From an uncultured Planctomycetaceae bacterium (GTDB lineage: Bacteria; Planctomycetota; Planctomycetia; Pirellulales; UBA1268), in assembly GCA_903885565.1 (NCBI GenBank), contig CAISJI010000022.1, positions 1 through 64,000 on the forward strand: a stretch of 64,000 nt of DNA. Reading direction: 5' to 3'. Numbering within the stretch: position 1 is the first letter of the stretch; each line of letters starts with the position of its first letter. Shown piece by piece: positions 21,474 through 31,955 of the stretch. The notes beneath the pieces are model-generated. The model ran no database searches. It saw only the letters and a program-made list of their open reading frames with translations, and had not been told where the DNA came from. Both the position numbers and the translations under genes were made by a program.

Positions 21474-22229
21474 ATGCACTCCCTCCCCGCCGAAACGCCC
21501 CCCTCCCCCGGCACTCCAGCCCCCAATGCCGGCCCGGCCAACCCCTGGCAAACCTGCGTCGTGCCGCTGGTGGTCTTTCTGGCAGCCGGGGCTCTCGACC
21601 CCACCCCCTCCGGCGGCGGTCTGGCTGGCTGGCTGGGGATTCCCTATTCGGCCTATCCGGTGCTCTATGCCGTCCGACTCGCCCTCACGATCGCCGCGAT
21701 TGCCTTCGCCTGGCCGGCCCTGCGCCCCTGGCTGGGCCGTGCCTCCTGGTGGCCGGCGCTCCTGGGCCTGGCGTTGGTCGTGCCCTGGGTGGCACTGGCC
21801 ATCCTGCAGCGCGATGCCGGCTGGGCAACTGCCGGCCTGGAACGCACCGCCTTCAACCCCTTCGCCCAGTTTGCCGACTCCCCAGCCCTGGCCTGGGGGT
21901 TTTTATGCCTGCGGTTGGTGGGGCTGGTGGTGGTCGTGCCGATCGCCGAGGAACTGTTTCTCCGCGGATTCCTCATGCGGTATGTCGTGAACGAAGATTT
22001 CTGGCAGGTTCCCTTCGGCACGCTCACCGCCGCCGCTGCCGGAGCCTGCGCGGCCTATGCCGTGGCCACCCACCCGGCCGAGGCGGTGGCCGCTCTTGGC
22101 TGGTTTGCGATTGTCAGTGGCATCGCCGCCTCCACCCGTCAGCCGATCGACACGATCCTCGCCCACGCCGCCACCAATCTGGCCCTCGGGGCCTATGTGC
22201 TGGCGACGGGAGCCTGGTGGCTGATGTAA
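21474..22229 (+). CDS. CPBP-family membrane protease (CAAX prenyl protease-related)
   Basis: EELFLRGFLMRYV motif, multiple hydrophobic segments, conserved C-terminal HAATNLALGAYVLATGAWWLM. Confidence 0.85.
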   Translation: MHSLPAETPPSPGTPAPNAGPANPWQTCVVPLVVFLAAGALDPTPSGGGLAGWLGIPYSAYPVLYAVRLALTIAAIAFAWPALRPWLGRASWWPALLGLALVVPWVALAILQRDAGWATAGLERTAFNPFAQFADSPALAWGFLCLRLVGLVVVVPIAEELFLRGFLMRYVVNEDFWQVPFGTLTAAAAGACAAYAVATHPAEAVAALGWFAIVSGIAASTRQPIDTILAHAATNLALGAYVLATGAWWLM

Positions 22230-22286
22230 GCTGAAGGGCGAAAAATTCGCTTTGGTGAGCGAACGATCTCCCTACCCACAGCCTCT

Positions 22287-23135
22287 ATGCCTGCCCGCGG
22301 TCGCCTCGCTCCAACCCCCACCGGCCTGCTCCATGTGGGGCACGCCCGCACGTTCGCCCGGGCAGCGGCCCGCGGCGCCGGCCGCGGTCTGGTGCTCCGC
22401 ATCGAAGATCTCGACAGCCCCCGCTGCCGGGAGGAATGGGTCTTGAGTTGCGTGCGCGATCTCCACTGGCTGGGGCTCGATTGGTCGGAGGGCCCCGACC
22501 GCGGTGGTCCCCACGGCCCCTACCGGCAAAGCAAGCGCACGAGCCTCTATCTCGATATCTGGCGGCAGCTGGCCCAGGCCGGGGCGATCTATCCCAGCCC
22601 TCATTCCCGCCGCGATGTCGAAGAAGCCGCCTTGGCCCCGCAGCAGAGCTTGCCACCGGAGGCTGAATCGATTTTTCCGCCGAGCCTGCGCCCTCCCGCG
22701 GGCAGATCCAGCGCCAGCGAGCCGGGGAGCGTGGCTTGGCGCTTTCGCGTGCCCGACGGTCGAACGCTTGAATTCCGAGACGGCGAGGCGGGCCTTGTGC
22801 GCCGCACCGCCGGAGAGGATTTCGGCGACTTCGTCGTTTGGCGGCGCGACCAACTGGCCGCCTACGAACTGGCGGTGGTGGCGGACGATCATGCCATGGA
22901 GATCGAGGAGGTGGTGCGGGGGGAGGATCTGCTCACCAGCACCGCCCGGCAACTGCTCCTCTACGAGGCGCTCGGCTGGCACCCGCCAGCCTTTTGCCAT
23001 CTGCCGCTGGTGCGCGATCCGGCTGGAATCCGCCTCGCCAAACGCACCGCCGGCCTCTCGATCGCCGCCCTGCGCGAGCGGGGCTTTTCACCCCGCGACG
23101 TCCTGGAGGCCCCGCTCGAAAGCCTGTGGGGCTAG
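22287..23135 (+). CDS. gluQ: Glutamyl-Q tRNA(Asp) synthetase
   Basis: GRLAPTPTGLLHVGHARTFARA, RIEDLDSPRC, RLAKRTAGLSIAALR; lacks the C-terminal anticodon-binding domain. Confidence 0.93.
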   Translation: MPARGRLAPTPTGLLHVGHARTFARAAARGAGRGLVLRIEDLDSPRCREEWVLSCVRDLHWLGLDWSEGPDRGGPHGPYRQSKRTSLYLDIWRQLAQAGAIYPSPHSRRDVEEAALAPQQSLPPEAESIFPPSLRPPAGRSSASEPGSVAWRFRVPDGRTLEFRDGEAGLVRRTAGEDFGDFVVWRRDQLAAYELAVVADDHAMEIEEVVRGEDLLTSTARQLLLYEALGWHPPAFCHLPLVRDPAGIRLAKRTAGLSIAALRERGFSPRDVLEAPLESLWG

Positions 23136-24772
23136 CTGGCTGGGAAACCATCCGTCGCAGGGGACACCTTGCGTCTGCGCTGCGCCAGATCGGTCTCGAT
23201 TTGGCGCAGCAGCGGCTCGCCGATGTCGTACACCACCAGGCAGCCCGCAGCAGCAAACAGGAAGACAGCCGGAATCACGCTCATCATCATGCGCAGTCCA
23301 AACAGCGTGAAATCCCCCTGCGTCTGCTCCACGCCGGCGGCGGGAACGGTGTACTGGAAGTAGTCGAGGGCGAAGCCCGTCATGGCCGATCCCACCGCAC
23401 AGCCCATTTTCTGGGCAAAGGTCGCCGCCGAAAAAATCAGTCCCGTGGCCCGCCGACGGTTTTTCCACTCCGAGTGATCGGCGGTGTCGGCATACATCGC
23501 CCACAGCACGACCGGCGTTGGCCCGCTGATCAGCGCTGCCGCCACGTGGAAGGCAAACATCCAGCCAATCTGCTCGGGCTGCAGGAGAAAGAAACCTGCC
23601 GTCAGGATCGCCACGCCGACGTTCATGAGGATCATCAGCTGCTTTTTACCGAGGAGGCTGACGGCATACTTCGTGAACAGCATGCCGACGATCGCCGCGA
23701 CGCTGCCGGCGACAAGAAACGTCGATGCCAATTCCGGACGATGGCAGAAATATTTGAAGTAGTAGAGTATCGCACCGCCCCGGATGAAGAGCGCCGTCAG
23801 TTGCATCAGCCCAAACCCAAACAGGGCCAGCCAGGGCCGGTTTGAGAGCAGATCGTTGAAATCCTGCTCAAGCGTCGACGGCCCGGCCTCTCCTCCACGG
23901 CGCAACTCCCGGGCCCGCATCAGGATGGCAATCACAGTCGCCACCGCGTAGGTGCCCAGAATCCAGGGCATGAAGCCGAGGGAAAAACCGGTCGCCAACA
24001 GGCACAACAGCGCGATTCCGCCGAGCACGATCTGGTGCAGCCGGGCGTTGGTCTGCAGAAACCTCAGGTCTGCCCCATACGTCGAGCCTTCCTCCTGCTC
24101 TGGCTCAACACGCTCGCGAGTTGTCAGGAAGGTGATGAAAAAGAGAACCACCGCCACCACGGCGTAGAGCGCCATCGTCCAGAAGAAACCAACCTTCTCC
24201 CCCCCCGGCCCATCTCCTCCGAAAAACCGCACCAGATGGAGGGTCGAATACTGCACGACGATGCCGCCCATAAACGCCGCCACGAACCGGTAGGTCGACA
24301 CGCTCGTCCGCTCCAGCGAACTCGGCGAAATCACCCCCATCAACGCTCCATACGGGATATTGATGGCGGTGTAGGCCATCATCACGAGTGTGTAGGTGAC
24401 GTATGCGTACACAAGCTTGCCGGCGTCGGAGATGTCAGGGGTGTAGAAGGTCAGCACGCCGGTGACAGCCAGAGGGACGGCCATCCAGAGCAGGTAGGGC
24501 CGGAAGCGGCCCCATGCCGTCTTTGTGCGGTCGGCAAGGTAGCCGAGCATCGGGTCATTGATGGCGTCCCAGATGCGCGTGATCAGCAACATTGTGCCGG
24601 CCGATCTGGCCGTGATGCCGAACACGTCGGTATAGAAATACATCAGGAAGAACTCGAACATCTTCCAAAAGAGATTCGAGGCCGCATCTCCCAGCGCATA
24701 CCCGACCTTCTCGCCGACCGAGAGCTTCTCTTCGCCGGATGAATGCGCGACCTGCTCCGTAGCAATAGCCAT
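23132..24772 (-). CDS. MFS sugar:cation symporter (GPH / MelB-like)
   Basis: KVGYALGDAASNLFWKMFEFFLMYFYTDVFGI, DAINDPMLGYLADRTKTAWGRFRPYLLW. Confidence 0.92.
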   Translation of the reverse strand: MAIATEQVAHSSGEEKLSVGEKVGYALGDAASNLFWKMFEFFLMYFYTDVFGITARSAGTMLLITRIWDAINDPMLGYLADRTKTAWGRFRPYLLWMAVPLAVTGVLTFYTPDISDAGKLVYAYVTYTLVMMAYTAINIPYGALMGVISPSSLERTSVSTYRFVAAFMGGIVVQYSTLHLVRFFGGDGPGGEKVGFFWTMALYAVVAVVLFFITFLTTRERVEPEQEEGSTYGADLRFLQTNARLHQIVLGGIALLCLLATGFSLGFMPWILGTYAVATVIAILMRARELRRGGEAGPSTLEQDFNDLLSNRPWLALFGFGLMQLTALFIRGGAILYYFKYFCHRPELASTFLVAGSVAAIVGMLFTKYAVSLLGKKQLMILMNVGVAILTAGFFLLQPEQIGWMFAFHVAAALISGPTPVVLWAMYADTADHSEWKNRRRATGLIFSAATFAQKMGCAVGSAMTGFALDYFQYTVPAAGVEQTQGDFTLFGLRMMMSVIPAVFLFAAAGCLVVYDIGEPLLRQIETDLAQRRRKVSPATDGFPAS

Positions 24773-24798
24773 AATGGACGTTCCCCAAGAAGACGAAC

Positions 24799-24812
24799 TG
24801 AAACCGTTCCCA
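24799..24812. promoter_or_regulatory. LacI-family operator-like site
   Basis: TGAAACCGTTCCCA, 12/14 to TGAAANCGNTTTCA; upstream of the MFS gene. Confidence 0.5.
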
Positions 24813-24861
24813 AATACCCCAAAAAAACCGCCTTGAATTATAGATAATCTTATGGCTAACG

Positions 24862-24875
24862 CGAAACCGGTTTCT
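24862..24875. promoter_or_regulatory. LacI-family operator-like site
   Basis: CGAAACCGGTTTCT containing palindrome GAAACCGGTTTC, between divergent MFS and lacI-type gene. Confidence 0.7.
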
Positions 24876-24955
24876 TGCTACGCTGTGAGCAGGCCTCGCG
24901 GTAGCTGCTGGGGCCCTGCCGCCTTGAATCCCCCCACCCCGAGCCAGCACTTGCT

Positions 24956-25963
24956 GTGAACACGCCCCAGTCCACGATCGAAGACATCGCCGCGCGGGCG
25001 GGTGTCTCAAAAAGCACGGTTTCGCGGGTGCTCAACGAGAGCGCCACGGTTTCCCGCCCCAAGAAGGAAGCCGTGCTGGAGGCGATGAAGGCCCTGGGTT
25101 ACCAGCCAAATGTGTTCGCGCGAACGCTGGCGGGCGGGCGGTCGATGACCGTCGGCATCGTGACGCAGTACATCGGGAGCCCGTTCTACGACGGAATCGC
25201 ACAGGGGGCAATCGAGGGATTGGGGGGAACCGGTGTCACGCCGATTTTCGTCGATGGGCGCTGGGAGCAGGGCACGGAACAGGAGGTCATCCGCACCCTT
25301 CTGGGCCGCAAAGTGGACGGCATGCTGCTCATCGGGGGCGACGTGCCTGTTGAAGAACTGAACGACCTGAAAGAGCGGCTCCCGACTGTGGTGGCGGCCA
25401 GAAGGCTCCCGGGGTGGGATCACCAGTGCATTTCCATCGACAATGTCGATGCCGGCTATCGCGCCTCCAACTACCTGATCCGGCATGGGCATCGCCAGAT
25501 CGTCTGCATCCGCGGCAATAAGGATCATCAGGATGCCATCGACCGCTACCGGGGTTACGTCAAGGCCTTGGAAGAAGCGGGGATCCCCGTCAACCGCAAG
25601 CTGGTCTTTCAGGGGGATTTCACCGGCCAGGCCGGCATGATGGCAGTCAATTCTCTCGTGGCACGCGGCGTTCACTTCAGCGCCATCGTGGCCGCCAGCG
25701 ACGCCGTCGCGTTTGGTGCCCGTCTCGCGCTGCATCGGCATGGCTACCGGGTTCCCGACGATGTGTCGCTCATTGGATTCGACGATCAGGAGGAAGCAGC
25801 CTGGATGACGCCTCCCCTCACTACGATGCGACAGCCAGCCCAGGAAATGGGCGCCGCGGCAGCGCGGGCTTTGCTCTGCCTGATTGCCGGCAAGGATCCC
25901 CCTGAGCCTCCGCAGATGTCAGCAGAACTGCAGGTTCGGGAGACGGTCTCACGGCATGGGTGA
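24956..25963 (+). CDS. LacI-family transcriptional regulator
   Basis: STIEDIAARAGVSKSTVSRVLNESATVSRPKKEAVLEAMKALGYQPNVFARTLAGGRS; periplasmic-binding-like sensor domain. Confidence 0.95.
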   Translation: MNTPQSTIEDIAARAGVSKSTVSRVLNESATVSRPKKEAVLEAMKALGYQPNVFARTLAGGRSMTVGIVTQYIGSPFYDGIAQGAIEGLGGTGVTPIFVDGRWEQGTEQEVIRTLLGRKVDGMLLIGGDVPVEELNDLKERLPTVVAARRLPGWDHQCISIDNVDAGYRASNYLIRHGHRQIVCIRGNKDHQDAIDRYRGYVKALEEAGIPVNRKLVFQGDFTGQAGMMAVNSLVARGVHFSAIVAASDAVAFGARLALHRHGYRVPDDVSLIGFDDQEEAAWMTPPLTTMRQPAQEMGAAAARALLCLIAGKDPPEPPQMSAELQVRETVSRHG

Positions 25964-25988
25964 ACGTCTTCGTGTCGCCGCTGCCAGC

Positions 25989-27839
25989 CTACTCCACGCG
26001 AATATCGTCAAAGAAAAACGTCATCGGCTTACCCTTCGCGGCGACAACCCAAAAGAAGGGCGTTTTGATCCGGCGCAGATCGGCGCCTTCGAGGGGGATT
26101 GAGATCTGCTTCCATTCAGCCCCCAGCTCAAACTCCTGTTCTTTCTTGGTCGTGTCGAAAAACTGTTTTTCGCGCCCCAGCAGGCCGAGTCCGATCTTCA
26201 GTTTCTCCCCCCCTTCGGCCCCCCGAGCCCAAAAACTCAGGCGCGTCGCCCCCGAGAAATTTTTGCCGCCCGGCCGGCTGCCCCAGTCCCCCTCGGGATT
26301 CTGCCATGCGACTCCACCCCAGCCTCCGGTGGCTCGATACTCGCATTTGATGCATGTCGATCCCGAGTGAGGCTGCTCCTTCCAGTCGAGCACCAGCCCC
26401 ATCGCCCCGTTATTTCCCATCCACCCTGAGGGAATGAAGTCGAGGGCACCGCTGGCCTCTTCGTACACTACATACGGCAGTGCGGTCGGAGGATCGACAT
26501 CCATCGCCCCGCCATTGACGCGCAGCGGAATATTCGCTGTCGCTGCCCCGTTGCCATCACTGATTTCCACGTAGAGGCGATAGAGGCCTGGTTCAGGGGG
26601 CATCTCGACCGTACAGCCGTCGGCGTCCCGGCGAAGGAGTGCCTGGGGAAAATCGGCCGGGCGCTGCTGGAAATCCCCCCCCGTCACATAGCGATCCGCC
26701 TCCCTCATCAGTGTCCACGAGGCCTTCAGGGGCGTCCCCTCCGGGTCGCTGGCTGTGAGCCTCGCCTCCACTTTCGATCCGGGCTCCACCTCGTCAGATC
26801 CCACGATCTCAAAACGGCCGATTTCGGGAACGCGGTTGGCGACGGGGCGACCTGTCCATGCCTCCGTCATCACGTCAACAGCTGCCGTCTTTTGGCCATC
26901 GGGAAGCAGCATGCCAAACCACGTGGCGGTCCCTTCCTGCTTGTTTCCCCAGAGGAAGGCATACGATCCCAGGCACAGCGGGGCCTCGTTGTTGGTCGCG
27001 AGATAGCTTTCCCGGTATTGCCGCGCCTTTTCTGCGTTGGTCGGCTCAAGGATTGCATCGATGCTGTTCTTCGGAACTTCCCAGGTGCCCACAGGGCCGA
27101 ACTCGGTCACGATAAATGGCTTCGTGGCTCCCGCCTCGCGGTAGCGTTTCGGCAACGATGTGCAGCCACCGTAGGAATTGATCCCGACAATGTCGAGGCT
27201 CGGGCAATGAGCCTCAATCGCAGCCACCTTGGCAGGGGTGATTTCCGCCACCACCGACATCGTCGGGTGAAGCGGATCAACCTTCTTGACGGCCTGAGCA
27301 AGGGACTCGATGTACTTCCAGACGGCCGGACTGGCCCCCTCCTCATACCCTTCCATCTCGTTTCCCAAACCCCATACAAGAACGGCAGGATGGTTCTTCA
27401 AATCTCTGACTGCCTGAAGCACCCTCTCGGTCTGGCTTGCCGCCTTGCGAGGATCGGAATAATCAAAGCCTTTTTGCGAATGTTCCAGCCAGATGCCCAC
27501 AGCCACCGTCAGTCCATTGGCATGCGCTTCATCGAGCCGTTGCCGCGTTCCCTTATCGATGCCCCATGTTCGTGCTGAATTGCCACCGCTGGCCCCCAGC
27601 AAAGTGAGCGGCCCCTCGCCTCCCGCCCCCCGCACGCGATAGGGCTGGCCGCTTCGCATCAGCGTCCATTGACCGTCCTCCATTTTTGCAAGGGAAACAG
27701 GCACGGGTTGGCCCTGTTCAGACTGCTGGGCATTCGCCTCGCCACGACCGGCTACCAATGGAGTCGTTCGGTTGCAGGCCACGATTCCCACGCCCAACAC
27801 AACGACCAAAACCCAACACACTCGTGCACTCATCGACAT
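25989..27839 (-). CDS. Secreted/lipoprotein glycoside hydrolase-like protein (GH2/GH5-type TIM barrel plus C-terminal beta domain)
   Basis: NHPAVLVWGLGNEMEG (acid/base Asn-Glu), FIVTEFGPVGTW (nucleophile-like Glu), signal/lipobox-like VVLGVGIVACN. Confidence 0.8.
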   Translation of the reverse strand: MSMSARVCWVLVVVLGVGIVACNRTTPLVAGRGEANAQQSEQGQPVPVSLAKMEDGQWTLMRSGQPYRVRGAGGEGPLTLLGASGGNSARTWGIDKGTRQRLDEAHANGLTVAVGIWLEHSQKGFDYSDPRKAASQTERVLQAVRDLKNHPAVLVWGLGNEMEGYEEGASPAVWKYIESLAQAVKKVDPLHPTMSVVAEITPAKVAAIEAHCPSLDIVGINSYGGCTSLPKRYREAGATKPFIVTEFGPVGTWEVPKNSIDAILEPTNAEKARQYRESYLATNNEAPLCLGSYAFLWGNKQEGTATWFGMLLPDGQKTAAVDVMTEAWTGRPVANRVPEIGRFEIVGSDEVEPGSKVEARLTASDPEGTPLKASWTLMREADRYVTGGDFQQRPADFPQALLRRDADGCTVEMPPEPGLYRLYVEISDGNGAATANIPLRVNGGAMDVDPPTALPYVVYEEASGALDFIPSGWMGNNGAMGLVLDWKEQPHSGSTCIKCEYRATGGWGGVAWQNPEGDWGSRPGGKNFSGATRLSFWARGAEGGEKLKIGLGLLGREKQFFDTTKKEQEFELGAEWKQISIPLEGADLRRIKTPFFWVVAAKGKPMTFFFDDIRVE

Positions 27840-30800
27840 GGCCCCACTGTGACATCGATCCGGCAAATGCTGCCTGACCGGAGGAAAACCGACTGTGATT
27901 CATCAAATGTCAGCTCAGCCACATCGCGGCTGCGAATTTCGCCTGTCGCCATCTGAATCCGCAGCGCAGGGCCACCGGGGGCGCGGCTGTATACGACCGG
28001 CACATTGCAGATCGTGAACGCGAGCGAACCCGCTGGCAGCGCGAGGGCTTCGGAGTTGCCCGCATCGGAAAAGGAACGAAACTCACCTGGCGTCTCCAGA
28101 AACTCGTCGTCGCGAAGGAACCCCGGCGCAAAGCGGATGCGGCCGGCGGCGGTTCGCACGCCAAGCTCCAGAAACCGCGTGAGGATGTCTTCCTTGACCT
28201 GGCCGGTCATCCCAGGTTGCTGGGCCCCCGCGTGGGCAGGCGTATGGGAATAGGGATCGGTGGGGAAGGCACCGTAGGCCTCCGGTGTTTTCTCCAGCCA
28301 CATCCCCTCGTTGATGTCTCGAAACTGATCGACCAACCGCCTCCACACGGGGGCGCCCGCTTCGTGCGCGGAAACACACTCCCGTGCCACGGCATAGGCC
28401 AGCTTCGACACCATATGCCAATACACGCTGCCAAGCCCCTCATATCCGAAAAAGCGTGTCGCTCTTCCCGTGAATCTTCGATGCTGAAACGTCTCCTCCC
28501 ACAGCCTGCAGAGTTCGGCACGTTCTTCCTCACTGAGCGCTTCTGCGATGTGCCCGTCGTTCCACCGATCAACGGCGGCATTCAGGTCGGCAACATTCCG
28601 CAGCCTGCCGGCAAAATGCAGGTCGTCTCCGACATCTCTCAGCAGCACGTCCTGATCAGGATTGCGCGCAAACCTCATCACGGCCGGATATGCCTCCGCA
28701 GCCCGCGCGGAAATCCGATTCTTCTCGTCGAACCGCGGCAAATCGCGGTCTGGATAGAGCAGATAACTCCTTTGATCCGGCCGGTAGAGGCTGCTCGCTC
28801 GCAACGCGGCCAACAGCTCACTGGCCTCCGCCGGCGTGAGAATGCCCGACTCGAGGATCGCCACCTGCCCCTCGAGCATTTCCTCGAGGTTCTCGACGGA
28901 GACAACACCCTCACCAAACTCCAGCACGTTGAATGAGTGATAGAGCCCGTCGGCACGCCGGCTGCGGCGGAGGGTGTTGGTGAGGCATTCGATCGCATCG
29001 GTCAGGCACTTGGAAATCTGACTGCGCGAGATGCTCAAGCGTGCGCCGCTGAAACCCTGGTAGACCGCCCGGCGATGGGCCTCGGCGACCCCCTGCAACT
29101 GCTCGACGACGCGATACCGCCAGCGCTGCGGCGCGTTGCCATCCCGCTCCCGAGCGCTGTCGGCCAGCACTCGGCTTATTCCGGCCACAAGGGCCGTGAC
29201 TTCTTCCGACAACGAGACGTTTTCGGCGGGGATACGGTCGACCCACCGCCGCAGGAACACGAGATACCGCCGCAGGTATGACGTTGTCACCAGAGAGGCG
29301 CCCAGCCCCGCCAGCGCGTTCTGCGCGTCGTTCCACTCCGGCCGTTGGGTGTTTAACCAGATGCCGGCATCGGGCACGAAATTGGCAAGTTTTACGCACC
29401 CGGAGACAAGCAGTTTTTCCAACAGGGAAACATGATGAATCGCTCCTGATCGATCCCTGGCGAGTTGCCCATCCGAGCCCTCCAAGGCAACCCTTTGCCC
29501 GATCGCCCGATCGGCCGAGAAGTCGTAGTCGATTGTGGCCCGCGGTTTCCGAACGATTTCGGCAAATCCATGGATGCGGTAGGGCAGGTCGGCGTAGACG
29601 CACCCCGTTTCATCACGGAACAACGCCTCCACCCGATCGGGCAGAGCGGCCTCCGCCTGCTCAAGCAGTTTGAGCAGATAGACGATCTGATGGTCACCCC
29701 AGTAGCCGTAGTTCGACCAGGCGTCGGCGGCATCGGGCCGCTCCCAATCGAACCCCTCCTCCGAGATGCGGTAGGGGTTGTAGCCATCTGCCGTCGACGC
29801 ATTGACAAAGCGCAGGATCATCGCGGGCAGCAGGTGCGGATAGGAAAAGCCGAGGGCTTCCCAGTTCTGAAAGATGTCGCGCCAGTTTCCCTCGAATCCG
29901 ACGCGGCGCTGGCCCAGAGGAGTTCGCGTCCGGATGTCGAAGAAGTTCCACGGCCGTGTCGGATCACCATGCCGTCGGCTGAGAGTCAGGGGCAGATACT
30001 CGGCTGCGAGGCGGCTGAGATCGGCGTCCCCCGTCGCAGAACATGCCGCCACAAGGCCATGCATATCGGCTGCCTGTGGCAGTGCCCTGAGCATTTCGGC
30101 ATGCCTGGCATGAACAGCCCGATTCCTCACGAAAAGATGATCGACAAACCTTTCTCCGTCGATGGCGTAGGCGGAAAGAGGCACGCCCCCCCGCATCATG
30201 TTGAACAGCACGTTTGCAACATGCCGGCCTGCCCTCCGCCCCTGCCGGCACATCTGCACGCCGTCCGCCTGCGCCGCATACCACAGCAGCGCCTCCTCTC
30301 CCTGCTTGACGTCCTCATCGAGCAGATCATCGATGTCGGGTGCCGTCTCCAGCGTCTTCGCCAAAGAGACCAGATCGCCGGCTTCCTGATGAACGTCAGC
30401 CACCAGTTTCCACGACCGATGCCCATGGCCGGGAAGAGTGGCCGTCGCCGTGACGAAGTAATGCCCCTTGCGGCCGCGCAGATCGACCTCGTGGCCCATC
30501 TGCCTCCCGTTCCGGAAGGCGTTGAACTGCCGATCGCTGAGCAGAACCGTCGCCTCTCCCAGCCCGGTCGACCATGCCACGGATGCCAGCAAGCCTTCGC
30601 TCGGCTCGGCACGGTCTGTGGGGATCGAACTCAGATAATAGACGCCAATCCTGTGGGCCCCGCTCACTTCGCTCTTCTTGTATGCGTCGAGGAGATTGCT
30701 GAACCGCAACTGAAATTGTGAATCAACTCCGCCGGGAACGATGTTCTGAAATCCGTCCAGGACTTCAACGATTTTTTCCTGAGCATTGAGGTTTTGCAGA

Positions 30801-31309
30801 TGGGCGGTCCGAACGAAGCCGAAGCGCCGCCCCATCGCCCACTGGTATCGGAACGTCAACCCGAGATGATGGTGGCATTCCTCAAAGATGAGCCTGGTTC
30901 CCAGACTGTTCTTATAGAGATGCCGATCAATGGCCTCTCCCTGGAGCCGACCGCTGAAGGGCTCCCAGAGCGTCCACTCCACTCCATCCCAGACGCGAAA
31001 GATGGTCTTGGGGCCGGTCGACTCGCGGAGATCGAGGAGTTTGTCGGACGAATAATAGGGGAACAGGCTGCGCTGCGGATTCCTGCGACCACATGACAGG
31101 GCGCCGTTGCTCGCCACAAACATCCAGTGATCGTCGCTGCTCAGCAGCGACATGAAGAACGGCTCGATGCGATCGACATGGGGGATCCGGAAATAGTCGT
31201 CGCCGTCGATAACGCAGGTTTCAGAAAACCCGGGTACGATCGGCATCCGCCCGGCCGTGATGCCGTTATCGCCGTGTTGATGATGAATGCCTGGGCTGAC
31301 AATGCTCAT
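27830..31309 (-). CDS. Large (alpha/alpha)6-type glycosidase/phosphorylase-like enzyme (GH94-related architecture, provisional)
   Basis: VGFEGNWRDIFQNWEALGFSYPHLLPAMILRFVNASTADGYNPYRISEEGFDWERPDAADAWSNYGYWGDHQIVYLLKLLE; overlaps the downstream GH gene start. Confidence 0.6.
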   Translation of the reverse strand: MSIVSPGIHHQHGDNGITAGRMPIVPGFSETCVIDGDDYFRIPHVDRIEPFFMSLLSSDDHWMFVASNGALSCGRRNPQRSLFPYYSSDKLLDLRESTGPKTIFRVWDGVEWTLWEPFSGRLQGEAIDRHLYKNSLGTRLIFEECHHHLGLTFRYQWAMGRRFGFVRTAHLQNLNAQEKIVEVLDGFQNIVPGGVDSQFQLRFSNLLDAYKKSEVSGAHRIGVYYLSSIPTDRAEPSEGLLASVAWSTGLGEATVLLSDRQFNAFRNGRQMGHEVDLRGRKGHYFVTATATLPGHGHRSWKLVADVHQEAGDLVSLAKTLETAPDIDDLLDEDVKQGEEALLWYAAQADGVQMCRQGRRAGRHVANVLFNMMRGGVPLSAYAIDGERFVDHLFVRNRAVHARHAEMLRALPQAADMHGLVAACSATGDADLSRLAAEYLPLTLSRRHGDPTRPWNFFDIRTRTPLGQRRVGFEGNWRDIFQNWEALGFSYPHLLPAMILRFVNASTADGYNPYRISEEGFDWERPDAADAWSNYGYWGDHQIVYLLKLLEQAEAALPDRVEALFRDETGCVYADLPYRIHGFAEIVRKPRATIDYDFSADRAIGQRVALEGSDGQLARDRSGAIHHVSLLEKLLVSGCVKLANFVPDAGIWLNTQRPEWNDAQNALAGLGASLVTTSYLRRYLVFLRRWVDRIPAENVSLSEEVTALVAGISRVLADSARERDGNAPQRWRYRVVEQLQGVAEAHRRAVYQGFSGARLSISRSQISKCLTDAIECLTNTLRRSRRADGLYHSFNVLEFGEGVVSVENLEEMLEGQVAILESGILTPAEASELLAALRASSLYRPDQRSYLLYPDRDLPRFDEKNRISARAAEAYPAVMRFARNPDQDVLLRDVGDDLHFAGRLRNVADLNAAVDRWNDGHIAEALSEEERAELCRLWEETFQHRRFTGRATRFFGYEGLGSVYWHMVSKLAYAVARECVSAHEAGAPVWRRLVDQFRDINEGMWLEKTPEAYGAFPTDPYSHTPAHAGAQQPGMTGQVKEDILTRFLELGVRTAAGRIRFAPGFLRDDEFLETPGEFRSFSDAGNSEALALPAGSLAFTICNVPVVYSRAPGGPALRIQMATGEIRSRDVAELTFDESQSVFLRSGSICRIDVTVGPCR

Positions 31310-31383
31310 AGGATTATCCAGAGAATAACCGGGTGTTTTGCCCACCGAGAGCCACGGCCACGACCCGCCACCAGAACAGGACG

Positions 31384-31896
31384 CTACTCGTTCTTTGCGA
31401 TCCCACCGCTATCGATGCTCTTCACGGCACGAGTGCCGAGAAACCCGGCCTGCCGCACACCATTGACACCTGCGGTTTCCAAGACAACCGCCACCTCCGG
31501 CACTGCGCCGCCGCCTCCCTGGGTCTGACTGCGACCATCCGGCTTTTTCTGGCCGTACTTGATCTCGAAAGGCTGCGAGTCGCGCTCGCTCACAAACAGC
31601 GAATCGAGCGCCGCACCATCGATCCCCATCCGCTCCAGTCGTTCCGGCGACAGCTTGGAGACGAAACCACGAAACTGCTTCTCGTCCTTCGGCCCCACTC
31701 CCCGATTCTGGTCTGCAAAAGCGGAGTACAGATTCGTGAGCCGGTGAATATTGCTGCGATTCGCCGCCTTGATCAGATCCTCATCGCCGAGCGGTCCCCG
31801 ACCGCACCCGGCCAAGGCGACCACCGCCACGACAAGGACATCCCGCCATCTCCACGCCATTTCCCGATTCACAATTTTCTCCTTGTGAAAGAGCAC
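31384..31896 (-). CDS. Small lipoprotein-like protein
   Basis: WRDVLVVAVVALAGCGRGPLGDEDLIKAANRSNIHRLTNLYSAFADQNRGVGPKDEKQFRGFV; directly downstream of a DUF1559 gene. Confidence 0.75.
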   Translation of the reverse strand: MLFHKEKIVNREMAWRWRDVLVVAVVALAGCGRGPLGDEDLIKAANRSNIHRLTNLYSAFADQNRGVGPKDEKQFRGFVSKLSPERLERMGIDGAALDSLFVSERDSQPFEIKYGQKKPDGRSQTQGGGGAVPEVAVVLETAGVNGVRQAGFLGTRAVKSIDSGGIAKNE

Positions 31897-31955
31897 AGAA
31901 AATGCGGCCGGGACGGCCCCCCAAGGGTCAGGAGCACCGTCCCGGCCCCGGAAAA

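Noticed and set aside
21474-22229. Exosortase/PEP-CTERM sorting system
   Set aside because: The CPBP protein resembles exosortase-associated proteases, but no exosortase or PEP-CTERM protein was seen in the window.
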